From Oscillospiraceae bacterium HV4-5-C5C (lineage in GTDB: Bacteria; Bacillota; Clostridia; Saccharofermentanales; Fastidiosipilaceae), in contig JAAVLZ010000006.1 in assembly GCA_012034405.1 (NCBI GenBank), positions 62,001 to 126,000 of the forward strand: DNA of 64,000 bases, written 5' to 3'. Positions 8,413-17,700 of the stretch are shown piece after piece; position 1 is the stretch's first letter; the number at the start of each line of letters is the position of its first letter. The notes beneath the pieces were generated by a model. The model did not search any database. It saw nothing but the letters and a program-made list of their open reading frames with translations, and had not been told where the DNA came from. A program made the position numbers and the translations under genes.

Positions 8413-10274
8413 GCGGCTTCAATAAAAACTGCTCCCCCTTGGTCAAAAAGCTGATTGACTGGTTCTCCAATAAGTCAATGCGCGTAAAGCTTCTGGTATC
8501 CTTCTCTGTCCCGGTTGTCTTGATTTTTGCAGTATTAATGACGGTTATTTTCATTAGACTGTCAGGCGATTACCGTCGGCAAATCATGTCGAGCTCCGAC
8601 AAATCTTACGACCAGGCTTACACTGTGCTGGATAGTTATATCAGTACTATGGTTTATGCTTCTGATAAGATCTGCTATGACGGCGAGCTGCAAAACACGC
8701 TGTCGGCCGTGACTTTTAATGGGCAAAGGCCTTACGATATCCAATTTCGCGAGTTTTGGGATTTGGATGCCATATTTTCTTCTGCAGAAAGCAACGACAT
8801 CATCTACCGTGCCAAAATCTACATACCGGACGACATTATTTATTCAAGCAACACGAAACACTTTGATGCGGTTTCAAAATTAGAAATGCGAGAAGATTAT
8901 CAGGATTTTGTCGCCGCAAGCCACAATGGTTTACCCTATTTTACTCTGCCGGAGGCAGTTAGTCTGCAGGGAGAAACCCAGACCGTTCAAGTGGTTTCTT
9001 TGCTAAGAGATGTTATAACGACAGATGGAACCAATATCAGTCTGGGCGTAGAGCAGATTAGCATACGCCAGGACTTAATTGACCAGGTTCTGGAACAGTC
9101 CGACATCACTCACAGTGGTTTTGTCTATTTGTTGAATAATAAAAAGGATCTGATTAGCTATACAGACGATGCTACAGCTAGTAAGCTATCTCAGAGCGGA
9201 ATTGATCTTAGTTTAGGTGCAGATACTGGTACATGGAATCAAATCAGTTTATGGGATCAAAGCTATTTTTATCGCAAACAGACACTAGCAGCTGCTGGCT
9301 GGATGTTAGTGGCACTTTTACCGGAAGCGGAAATTTACGCGCAAAGCAAGGAAATAGGTCTTATCATCTTTTTTCTCAGCTTACTGGCCATTTTTCTCAT
9401 TGTGTTAATCTCCTATGCTCTGGCACGTTTTTATGTCAATCGCATTGATACTCTGTCTAAAACGATGCAAAGAGTTCAAAAAGGTGATTTGAATTTGAGC
9501 CTGGCATCCAGTGCACAGGATGAAATTGGCAGTTTGTTTGACAGCTTTAACTATATGACAAAACAATTACGAGCGTTGATGGCAGAACGTTACCGGTCCG
9601 GACAAGCCCTTAAAGCAGCGGATTTACGAGCGCTGCAGGCTCAGATTAACCCGCATTTTTTATACAATACATTGGATTGGATTAACTGGCAGGCTTTGGA
9701 CCATAATGCACCTGAAATCGCAGAGACAACCCGGAATCTTGCTCAATTTTACCGGTTGAGTCTGAATCGCGGTCAGCAGGTCACCACCATTGGCGACGAA
9801 TTAATTCTGGTCAAAGCCTACGTTAATATCCAGCGACATCACTTGGACCAAGGCCTGCAGTTAAAAATTGACGCGGATGAAACGGTACTGAATTTAGCTT
9901 GCATAAATTTAATCCTGCAACCCTTTGTTGAGAACGCTATTGTTCATGGTATATCTGGTCCTCTGGGCGGCCACCAGCTGGCAATTGACATTAGGGTAAA
10001 AAGGAAAGCTGACCAAGTACAATTTGAAATACAGGATGATGGAAAAGGCATGACGCCCCAACAGGTCAAGCAACTCGCGCAGGAGCATAAATCTGACGGT
10101 GGTTACGGCGTATATAATGTCAGATCCAGGTTGCAGCTATGTTTTGGCGCTAAAGCCTTAGTGGCCTATCAAAGTCAGTTAGGGGTAGGAACCAGGGTCT
10201 TGCTGACCATTCCGGCTTTGGATGTCCAAACATGCGAAAATATAATAAAAGGATATAAATTGGAAAATGACTGA
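8409..10274 (+). CDS. Sensor histidine kinase, YesM family
   Basis: Membrane sensor kinase (621 aa) pairing with the response regulator it overlaps by 4 bp. TM1 covers about residues 26-49, followed by an extracellular sensing region of some 265 residues, TM2 at about 316-341, and a HAMP linker. The His_kinase (PF06580-type) domain has QINPHFLYNTLDW with phosphorylated His416, and the ATP-binding domain has FVENAIVHG and DDGKGM. This class senses sugars, often with a binding protein. The next genes encode a matching importer and three glycosidases, so beta-gluco-oligosaccharides are the likely signal; this is inference from context. Confidence 0.93.
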   Translation: MSGFNKNCSPLVKKLIDWFSNKSMRVKLLVSFSVPVVLIFAVLMTVIFIRLSGDYRRQIMSSSDKSYDQAYTVLDSYISTMVYASDKICYDGELQNTLSAVTFNGQRPYDIQFREFWDLDAIFSSAESNDIIYRAKIYIPDDIIYSSNTKHFDAVSKLEMREDYQDFVAASHNGLPYFTLPEAVSLQGETQTVQVVSLLRDVITTDGTNISLGVEQISIRQDLIDQVLEQSDITHSGFVYLLNNKKDLISYTDDATASKLSQSGIDLSLGADTGTWNQISLWDQSYFYRKQTLAAAGWMLVALLPEAEIYAQSKEIGLIIFFLSLLAIFLIVLISYALARFYVNRIDTLSKTMQRVQKGDLNLSLASSAQDEIGSLFDSFNYMTKQLRALMAERYRSGQALKAADLRALQAQINPHFLYNTLDWINWQALDHNAPEIAETTRNLAQFYRLSLNRGQQVTTIGDELILVKAYVNIQRHHLDQGLQLKIDADETVLNLACINLILQPFVENAIVHGISGPLGGHQLAIDIRVKRKADQVQFEIQDDGKGMTPQQVKQLAQEHKSDGGYGVYNVRSRLQLCFGAKALVAYQSQLGVGTRVLLTIPALDVQTCENIIKGYKLEND

Positions 10275-10472
10275 CTGAGATAATCAGATTGTATGATTGG
10301 ATTTGTGCACATTCAATGCTAATAAAATAAGCTGATACATGACAAAAAGAACAAAAACAGGGTTTTGTCTTTGGAATCGTAGAAACGTCCTGAACTATGA
10401 TCTTTAGTGAATAATACAATAAGACTGTCAGATGAAGGCAGCCATGATTGAACATATGTAAGGAGGGAAAAG

Positions 10473-11390
10473 ATGAAGCAGGGCTTTCTACATGAAATCA
10501 AAAAAAACCATCCACTATTTATTATGCTTCTGCCGGCAGTTATTCTGGTTTTTGTCATGTCGTATATTCCCATGTCCGGATTAGTATTAGCTTTTAAAAA
10601 TTATCGCTTTGATAAAGGCGTATTTGGCAGTGACTGGAATGGTTTGGAAAATTTTCGCTATCTTTTCTCCTCAGGTACCGGCTGGCTTATTACCAAAAAT
10701 ACTATCCTATATAACTTACTAAACCTGATCACCTCCCAGGCCTTGTCGATTATTTTAGCCGTGATTATTTCAGAAATGCGAGCGCGGCTGTATAAACGAG
10801 TCGTCCAATCAGTTATTTTCTTTCCCTATTTTGTTTCATGGGTTATCGTTGGAACCTTTGTGTATAACATCTTTAATTATGAAACCGGGGTCATGAATAA
10901 TTTACTGACCGCACTGGGTAAGGAAAAAATTAATGTATATGCCCTGCCGGCCGTCTGGCCCTGGATTATTTGTGCGTTTAATGCCTGGAAATGGTCTGGT
11001 TATAATTCCATTATTTATATTGCCTCCATTACCGGGATTGATGAACAGTGTTTGGAAGCAGCAGAAATTGATGGTGCCAACATTTTTCAAAAGATCTGGT
11101 ACATTACATTTCCCTCAATCAAGCCAACCATTATTACCATGTTGCTACTGCAAGTCGGCCGTATCCTCAGAGGGGACTTTGAAATGTTTTATCAAATCGT
11201 GGGTAATAACGGGCAACTTTATAATGCGACTGATGTCATTGATACTTATGTATTCAGATCTCTGCAACAAAACTCAAATATGGGCATGACGGCTGCTGCC
11301 ACATTCTACCAATCGGTATTGTGCTTTGTCATCATAATAATTGTAAATGCGCTGGTAAAAAGGGCAGACCCGGACTACGCATTATTCTGA
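10473..11390 (+). CDS. Carbohydrate ABC transporter permease, LplB type
   Basis: Membrane permease (305 aa) with about six helices. The EAA loop EAAEIDGANIFQ with LP-type continuation lies around residues 193-215. AAGGAGGG sits just before the ATG. It starts 198 bp after the kinase gene; a weak promoter-like pair (TTGGAT, 17 bp, TAATAA) lies around 10293-10322, so it may have its own regulated promoter, a natural target for the YesN-type regulator. It forms a transporter with the next two genes. Confidence 0.92.
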   Translation: MKQGFLHEIKKNHPLFIMLLPAVILVFVMSYIPMSGLVLAFKNYRFDKGVFGSDWNGLENFRYLFSSGTGWLITKNTILYNLLNLITSQALSIILAVIISEMRARLYKRVVQSVIFFPYFVSWVIVGTFVYNIFNYETGVMNNLLTALGKEKINVYALPAVWPWIICAFNAWKWSGYNSIIYIASITGIDEQCLEAAEIDGANIFQKIWYITFPSIKPTIITMLLLQVGRILRGDFEMFYQIVGNNGQLYNATDVIDTYVFRSLQQNSNMGMTAAATFYQSVLCFVIIIIVNALVKRADPDYALF

Positions 11391-11407
11391 GGCTTAAGGA
11401 GGTTTAT

Positions 11408-12361
11408 ATGGCTCATAATCTTGTCTCCAGGTCAGGTCTGTCCACGTCTGCTGCAGCAACGCTGGGGCGATCTGCAAGAATAAAACCCAATACCTCAAGA
11501 ATTGTATTTGACCTGATCGGATATACCCTGGTCACCTTGGTGGCAGTAGTCTGTCTGATACCCTTAGTTATGCTGATATCTGGTTCTTTTACAGCCGAAC
11601 AAACCATTCGCTTGTATGGTTACAGCATTTTCCCCAGAGATGTAACTCTTGAAGCCTACAGTGTCATTTTTAAAGATCCATCGACTGTGATCCGAGCCTA
11701 CGGCGTGACCATTTTTGTGACGGCAGTGGGAACCAGTTTAGGCTTGTTTTTACTGACCATGACTGCTTATGTCATCAGCCGCAAGGACTTTAAATATCGT
11801 AATGGCTTTTCTTTCTTCTTTTACTTTACAACCCTGTTTAATGGAGGAATGATCAGTACCTATATCTTTTATATTCAGTATCTGCATTTGAAAGATAACA
11901 TTCTGGCTTTAATTTTACCGGGCTTGTTTAATGTTTTTTATTTGCTCATCATGAGGACCTTTGTTGCGGCTATCCCCACGGCGCTGATTGAATCAGCCAA
12001 GATAGATGGAGCTAAAGAATTCAGAATATTCATTCAGATTGTCTTTCCGTTATTAAAGTCCGGGTTAGCTACCATTGGCTTGTTTATGGCTCTGGGATAC
12101 TGGAATGACTGGTATAACGCCATGCTTTATATTAATTCAACGGAAAAATACCCGCTGCAATATATGATGTATAACATGCTGATGAAAAACCAGGCATTAA
12201 GTCAAATTGCCAGCCAGGTTGGTATCCGGGTGGAAAATATGCCCACTAACTCTCTAAAACTGGCCATGGCTGTCGTTACTACCGGACCAATTATTTTACT
12301 TTATCCCTTTGTTCAGAAATTCTTTGTCAAAGGCATTACCATCGGATCAGTCAAAGGCTGA
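11408..12361 (+). CDS. Carbohydrate ABC transporter permease, YtcP type
   Basis: Second permease (317 aa) of the beta-glucan-type importer. First helix near residues 38-60, EAA loop ESAKIDGAKEFR near residue 197, C-terminal KGITIGSVKG. The start at 11408 is chosen because AAGGAGG (11396-11402) sits 5 nt upstream; the longer frame that starts inside the previous gene at 11321 has no ribosome site. 17 bp separate it from the first permease. Confidence 0.92.
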   Translation: MAHNLVSRSGLSTSAAATLGRSARIKPNTSRIVFDLIGYTLVTLVAVVCLIPLVMLISGSFTAEQTIRLYGYSIFPRDVTLEAYSVIFKDPSTVIRAYGVTIFVTAVGTSLGLFLLTMTAYVISRKDFKYRNGFSFFFYFTTLFNGGMISTYIFYIQYLHLKDNILALILPGLFNVFYLLIMRTFVAAIPTALIESAKIDGAKEFRIFIQIVFPLLKSGLATIGLFMALGYWNDWYNAMLYINSTEKYPLQYMMYNMLMKNQALSQIASQVGIRVENMPTNSLKLAMAVVTTGPIILLYPFVQKFFVKGITIGSVKG

Positions 12362-12509
12362 CCTGTGGTTCCGGCAGCAGGTCAAAGGCGGAACTGCGGA
12401 AGTAAAAGAAAGGAGTATGACTATCTAAGCCGCCTGTACATTGTTTGGCTGACCTTAGCCAGACAGACCCATTAAGTAGGTTTACCATCAATGATTTTTG
12501 GAGGTTGAT

Positions 12510-14060
12510 ATGAACAAGATAAGTCGTTTTATGGCTGCGGCTATAAGTATCAGTATGACTGCTGGCTTGCTGATGTCCTGTGGCAGTTCTGCCACTAAGG
12601 GCAGCACCACAGCGAGTACCAATCAGAGCAGCGCGGTTGAGGGGGAAACGGACAGTACGACAGCTGCCGCTTTAGATCTGTCCAAGGAAGTTGAGCTATC
12701 CTTGTATGTGGTTAGTGACCGTCCGGCTGGTCAGGACGTGTTAGATGAAAATCTCAATAAACTACTTAAAGAAAAAATGAATACAACACTTAAGACCGAA
12801 TGGATTGCCTGGTCAGAATATGCCAATAAGTACCCTTTGCTTTTCTCATCGGGCGAAGTTTTTGACATGGCTTACGCAGCTACCTGGCTTAATTTTGCCG
12901 CTCTGGCAAGAAAAGGTGCTTTCAAAAGCCTGGATGAACTCTGGCCAACCTATGCTCCTAAAAACTTTGCCAGACAATCTGAAACAGCCTTACAGCAGGC
13001 AACCGTTGATGGCCATTATTATTGTGTCCCGACCTTATTGGCGACTTATTCCGCCTATGGTCCAATATATCGTACCGATATATTGGAAGGCACCGACTGG
13101 GACGGTAAAATGGAAACCATAGCCGATTATGAAACCTACTTGCAGTATGTAAAGGATAATACAACTCTAGAACCTTACGATGTATACTCTTCTGGTTCAG
13201 AGATGGATGATATCTTTATGTACAACAATGGCTTGTATGCACTAAAAGGCTCAACCAATGACTTCCTCTGGATTGATCCGGCAGAAGAAAATCCGAAAAT
13301 CTTCACTTATTATGAATATGACAAAACCGCGGATTTTCTGGAAATGATGAACCGCTGGAACCAAGCAGGATATTTCCCTAAGTCTGCCTTGTCAGATACG
13401 GACAGCAGCAAAGTTCAGAATGGGGTGGCGGCTTCAACTCTGCATAATATTGATACCTATCAAAGCCGGTTCATTGAGCATCCAGAATGGGGCTTCAAGT
13501 TTGCCAACTTTGTATCTGATGTATCCAACATGTCTTTTACGCAGGACGCCATGGTCATTTCTAATACCTCTGAAAATCCTGAACGAGCTTTGGCGCTTTA
13601 TGATCTGATTACGAATGACGAAGAAGTATACCGCGCCTTTATGTGGGGTATTGAGGGCACATCATATGAAATCAAAGACGATCAGTTGTCGATGCTGGAT
13701 CTGACGACCTATCCCGGCTCTTCAATGTGGGCAGCCCGAACGACTGAATTCAACCTACCAACATATGGCTCACCAGCGGATCTTCAAACCTGGAAAGACA
13801 GCTTTGACCAAGCGATAGTAGATGGTGAAGGCTCGCAAAAATACCGTTCATTTGTACTGGATATCTCCAGTATTGAGACAGAATATGCTGCTTGTCAGAA
13901 TGTACATCAACAGTATTGGTGGCCGCTGGAACTGGGCTACACCGATCCGGTGAGTGGTTTACAAGAGTACAAGGACAAAATGGAAGCTGCTGGCATCGAA
14001 AAAGTGATTGAGACCTTACAAACCCAGCTGAATGATTATTTGACTGCTCAAAAAGGCTGA
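12510..14060 (+). CDS. Extracellular solute-binding lipoprotein of the glucan-type locus
   Basis: Sugar-binding lipoprotein (516 aa). The signal peptide ends in the lipobox LMSC with Cys24, followed by a Ser/Thr-rich tether to about residue 50 and a large binding domain. ATG 12510 is preferred over the in-frame TTG at 12498 because GGAGG at 12500-12504 lies between them. A 148-bp gap with small inverted repeats (GTTCCG/CGGAAC at 12368-12394; TGGCT/AGCCA near 12450) separates it from the permease gene and could modulate its message level. It probably delivers oligosaccharides to the two permeases for hydrolysis by the following enzymes. Confidence 0.92.
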   Translation: MNKISRFMAAAISISMTAGLLMSCGSSATKGSTTASTNQSSAVEGETDSTTAAALDLSKEVELSLYVVSDRPAGQDVLDENLNKLLKEKMNTTLKTEWIAWSEYANKYPLLFSSGEVFDMAYAATWLNFAALARKGAFKSLDELWPTYAPKNFARQSETALQQATVDGHYYCVPTLLATYSAYGPIYRTDILEGTDWDGKMETIADYETYLQYVKDNTTLEPYDVYSSGSEMDDIFMYNNGLYALKGSTNDFLWIDPAEENPKIFTYYEYDKTADFLEMMNRWNQAGYFPKSALSDTDSSKVQNGVAASTLHNIDTYQSRFIEHPEWGFKFANFVSDVSNMSFTQDAMVISNTSENPERALALYDLITNDEEVYRAFMWGIEGTSYEIKDDQLSMLDLTTYPGSSMWAARTTEFNLPTYGSPADLQTWKDSFDQAIVDGEGSQKYRSFVLDISSIETEYAACQNVHQQYWWPLELGYTDPVSGLQEYKDKMEAAGIEKVIETLQTQLNDYLTAQKG

Positions 14061-14209
14061 TAGGGTGGAGGTAAAACAACGTGATTAAGGGATGGTTCTG
14101 ATAGCCTACCTTAACCGCAAAGAGCAGGCGGCAGGTCAGCTCGGGGACCAGGAGGACCCGTCCGGATCAGCTGCCTGTTTGCTAGTCCATACATTACGGG
14201 AGGGTAGGG

Positions 14210-16264
14210 ATGACATATCCGGATCATATTCTTTTTGGTACGGCCTATTATGCTGAATATTTACCGGCTGATCGCCTGGAAACAGACTTCAAATTGATGA
14301 AAGCTGCCCATATTAATCTGATCCGGATTGCTGAGTCAACCTGGTCAACTGCAGAACCCAGCGAAGGTCATTTTGACTTCAGCCAGATCCTGCGGGTGCT
14401 TGAAGCGGCAAATCGGTGGGATATTGCTGTCATGATCGGAACGCCAACCTATGCCATCCCTCCCTGGATGGCAGCCGCATATCCAGAAGTGCTGGCAATC
14501 ACAGATAAAGGGCGAAACCAATATGGATCTCGTCAAAACATGGACATCAGCCATCCGACATATCGTTTTTTTTCTGAACGGATCATCCGTCGCTTAATGG
14601 CTGCGGTTCAGCCTTATAAAGCAGTACTGGCAGTTCAGCTGGATAATGAAACCAAGCCTTACCACACTGCAGGGCCCAATGTCCAGCGCCAATTTATCCA
14701 CTGGCTCCGTAATCAATATGGCGATGTACAAGCTTTGAATCAGGCACTGGGCTTATCATATTGGAGTAACAGCGTAGATGCTTGGGAAAATCTGCCAGAT
14801 GTGACCGGAACAATCAACGGCAGCCTGGCTGCCTTGTTTGCGCGGTTTCAGCGCAGTCTGGTGACGGAATTTTTAGCCTGGCAGGCAGAAATTGTACGGG
14901 AATATTTGCGGCCGGACCAATTTGTTACACACAATTTTGATTATGAGTGGAGAGGCTATTCTTACGGATTGCAAGCAGAGACGGATCACTACCAGGCTGC
15001 GAGCTGCTTGGATATAGCTGGCTGTGATATCTATCATCCTAGCCAGGATCAGTTCAGCGGTCGGGAAACGGCTTTTTGCTCAGCTGCCTGCTGGTCATTG
15101 AAACGTAGCAATTATCTTGTTTTGGAAACTCAGGCCCAAGGCCAGCCAGACTGGACGCCATATCCGGGTCAATTGCGTTTACAAGCTTTCAATCACCTGG
15201 CTAATGGTTCGGACAGCGTTATGTACTGGCATTGGCATTCAATTCATAACGCGGTTGAAACTTACTGGAAGGGTATCCTCAGCCATGATCTAAGACCCAA
15301 TGCCACCTACTATGAAATAGCCGGGTTAGGCGCTGATTTGGAGCGGCTTGGACCAAAATTAAGGCAACTTAAAAAAATGAATAAAGTAGCGATCCTGGTC
15401 AGTCAGGATGCGCTGACCGGATTAAACATATTTTCTCCCATACCCGGCTGCGGCTTTTATAATGATATTTTGCGCCTTTTTGCGGATGCTTTATATGACC
15501 TGAATCTGGAATACGATCTCCTTTATCCGCAGCAAGTCAGCTTGTTTTCGCAGTACGAGTTGATTGTGGTCCCTGTACTTTATAGCGCAGCAGATGATTT
15601 GCTTGAGTCACTCAAGGATTACGCCCGACAGGGAGGCTGCCTGCTCATTAGCTTTAAATGTGGCTTTAGCTCTCCAGAACTGACAGTAGCCAAAGACTTG
15701 CAGCCGCATCTGTTAAGTGAAGCCTGCGGGATGCATTATGATCAGTTTACCTTGCCCCGGCAGGTTTCCTTAACCGGTGACGCCTATGATTTGTCCAAAG
15801 TGGACCGGGTTATTACCGATTGGATGGAGCTCATAATTCCGGATCAGGCTACGGTTGTCAGTCATTACGATCATCCGGCCTGGGGTAAATATGCAGCCGT
15901 TACAAAAAACGACTATGGCAACGGTCAGGTCTGGTATGTAGGTTGCCGTCCGCAACCCGCCTATCTGAAAGCCTTGCTTTGCCAGCTGATCAAAGAGACC
16001 GCTGAGAGAACAGGGCAAGACGTAAAGTCCCTTATACCAGGTGCCCGTTTTCCGATTGTGATTCGCAGCGGCATCAATCTGGAAGGCCATACCTTACACT
16101 ACTATTTTAATGCCTCCGCTCAGAGTGTAGCTCAACCTTACCTTCACCCTTCCGGCTGTGAGTTATTAAGTCAACATCTGGTTAAAACCGGTGAGCTACT
16201 GCAGCTGGAACCTTGGGCGGTCAGAATTTTTGAGGAGGAAGCGAAAAATGTCAGCATCCACTAA
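14210..16264 (+). CDS. Beta-galactosidase-like glycoside hydrolase, family GH42
   Basis: Cytoplasmic retaining glycosidase of family GH42 (684 aa), with an N-terminal TIM barrel, a trimerisation-type domain and a C-terminal sandwich. The acid/base is predicted as Glu147 in QLDNE and the nucleophile as Glu306 in VLETQAQ. There is no signal peptide, so the substrate must be imported first. GH42 enzymes usually release terminal beta-galactose, but in this setting (GH30 and GH5 partners) another beta-glycoside is possible. The start follows GGGAGGGTAGGG. Its 3' end overlaps the next gene by 17 bp. Confidence 0.9.
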   Translation: MTYPDHILFGTAYYAEYLPADRLETDFKLMKAAHINLIRIAESTWSTAEPSEGHFDFSQILRVLEAANRWDIAVMIGTPTYAIPPWMAAAYPEVLAITDKGRNQYGSRQNMDISHPTYRFFSERIIRRLMAAVQPYKAVLAVQLDNETKPYHTAGPNVQRQFIHWLRNQYGDVQALNQALGLSYWSNSVDAWENLPDVTGTINGSLAALFARFQRSLVTEFLAWQAEIVREYLRPDQFVTHNFDYEWRGYSYGLQAETDHYQAASCLDIAGCDIYHPSQDQFSGRETAFCSAACWSLKRSNYLVLETQAQGQPDWTPYPGQLRLQAFNHLANGSDSVMYWHWHSIHNAVETYWKGILSHDLRPNATYYEIAGLGADLERLGPKLRQLKKMNKVAILVSQDALTGLNIFSPIPGCGFYNDILRLFADALYDLNLEYDLLYPQQVSLFSQYELIVVPVLYSAADDLLESLKDYARQGGCLLISFKCGFSSPELTVAKDLQPHLLSEACGMHYDQFTLPRQVSLTGDAYDLSKVDRVITDWMELIIPDQATVVSHYDHPAWGKYAAVTKNDYGNGQVWYVGCRPQPAYLKALLCQLIKETAERTGQDVKSLIPGARFPIVIRSGINLEGHTLHYYFNASAQSVAQPYLHPSGCELLSQHLVKTGELLQLEPWAVRIFEEEAKNVSIH

Positions 16265-17681
16265 ACTGCAAGTAATCAGAGTTATTGAAACCGATCTCAA
16301 TCAGGGGAAACGTCTGGCTGAACAAAAAAGCCTGACTGTCCGTGATGACCAGCCGGGTAGCAATGGCCAGGAAGGGCAACTGCTTAACATCTACGAGCAG
16401 GTGCAATATCAGGAAATTCTAGGCTTTGGCGGAGCTTTTACGGAAGCCAGCGCGCTGAACTTCGCCCAACTGGATCCAAAAAACCAAGCCCTGCTTATGG
16501 AGGCTTATTTTGATCCTGAACTTGGTTTGGGCTATAATTTTTGCCGCAGCACAATAAATAGTTGTGACTTTTCCGCTGACTTTTATACCTATGATGACAC
16601 AGAAGATGATTACAACTTAAGCGATTTTAATATTGAACATGACCGACAGGCAATTATCCCGATGATTAAAGCCGCGCGCGAAAATAATGAGGATTTGAGA
16701 CTGTTTTGCAGTCCTTGGAGTCCGCCAGCCTGGATGAAAACGAATCACCGCATGGATCATGGCGGCTCCCTGAGACCGGAGTGCCGGGATGTCTGGGCCC
16801 GATATACTGCCCGATTTATTCAAGCTTATCAGGCGGAGGGTGTTCCAATCTGGGGAGTTACCGTACAAAATGAGGCTAAAGCAGCACAAGGCTGGGAGTC
16901 TTGCGTATACTCTGCCGGAGAAGAAAGGGATTTTGTGACGGGCTTCTTGAAACCAGCTTATGAACAAGCCGGTTTAGGTGATGTTAAGGTCTTCTTTTGG
17001 GATCATAACAAAGAGCGGGTAGTAGAACGTGGATTGGAAACTCTTTGCAACGAACGTTCCAGAGCTGCCTTTGACGGTGTTGCCGTTCACTGGTATTCTG
17101 GCGATCACTTTACCGCCCTGGATGTTTTCCATCGATTATATCCAGAGAAAATCATTATTGCCTCTGAACAGTGTACCCACGCTGAACCGGATATTCCCTA
17201 TGCCTCAGGTGAAGCTTACGCACATGATATTCTGGGTAATCTTAACAACTGGGCCGCTGCCTGGACGGATTGGAATATGCTGCTGGATGATCAGGGTGGA
17301 CCTGACCATTGGAAGGACTGGCAAGAAGCGAATCCGGAAGCCTGGGAGGCATGGAGGCAAACACCATTAAAAACTGAAGCGGAAATCTGGGTGGGAGAAG
17401 CTCCGGTTATGCTGGATCGCCGTAGCCAGACCTTATCATTTAGTTCTTCTTACTATTATCTGGGGCATTTCAGCAAGTACATTCAACGCTCGGCTCGGCG
17501 GATTGGCTCAAGCTGCTATTCTCCATTACTTGAAACAGCGGCCTTTATGAATCCGGATGGTAGTGTAACTGCAATTGTGTTGAACCGCAGTTCACAGACG
17601 CTGCCGCTGACTCTCCGATGGAAAAAACGTCTGGCTGATTATCAGGTCAGTCCACATAGCATAGTGACATTCTTGCTTTGA
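16248..17681 (+). CDS. Glycoside hydrolase family GH30 (beta-glucosidase / beta-1,6-glucanase type)
   Basis: GH30 hydrolase (477 aa) related to glucosylceramidases and beta-1,6-glucanases. The acid/base is predicted as Glu209 in GVTVQNEAK, the nucleophile as Glu307 in ASEQCTH; FGGAFTEAS near the N-terminus and CSPWSPPAWMK are typical family motifs. A short beta-sandwich forms the C-terminus. The start at 16248 follows GAGGAGG and lies inside the end of the GH42 gene; the longer frame from 16191 is not supported by a ribosome site. No secretion signal. Exact linkage specificity cannot be decided by eye. Confidence 0.9.
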   Translation: MSASTKLQVIRVIETDLNQGKRLAEQKSLTVRDDQPGSNGQEGQLLNIYEQVQYQEILGFGGAFTEASALNFAQLDPKNQALLMEAYFDPELGLGYNFCRSTINSCDFSADFYTYDDTEDDYNLSDFNIEHDRQAIIPMIKAARENNEDLRLFCSPWSPPAWMKTNHRMDHGGSLRPECRDVWARYTARFIQAYQAEGVPIWGVTVQNEAKAAQGWESCVYSAGEERDFVTGFLKPAYEQAGLGDVKVFFWDHNKERVVERGLETLCNERSRAAFDGVAVHWYSGDHFTALDVFHRLYPEKIIIASEQCTHAEPDIPYASGEAYAHDILGNLNNWAAAWTDWNMLLDDQGGPDHWKDWQEANPEAWEAWRQTPLKTEAEIWVGEAPVMLDRRSQTLSFSSSYYYLGHFSKYIQRSARRIGSSCYSPLLETAAFMNPDGSVTAIVLNRSSQTLPLTLRWKKRLADYQVSPHSIVTFLL

Positions 17682-17700
17682 ATATAGGAGGGGATAAATT

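Noticed and set aside
14061-14209. Terminator between the binding-protein and GH42 genes
   Set aside because: The inverted repeat around GGCAGG...CTGCC is imperfect and has no T-run; the genes read as one operon.
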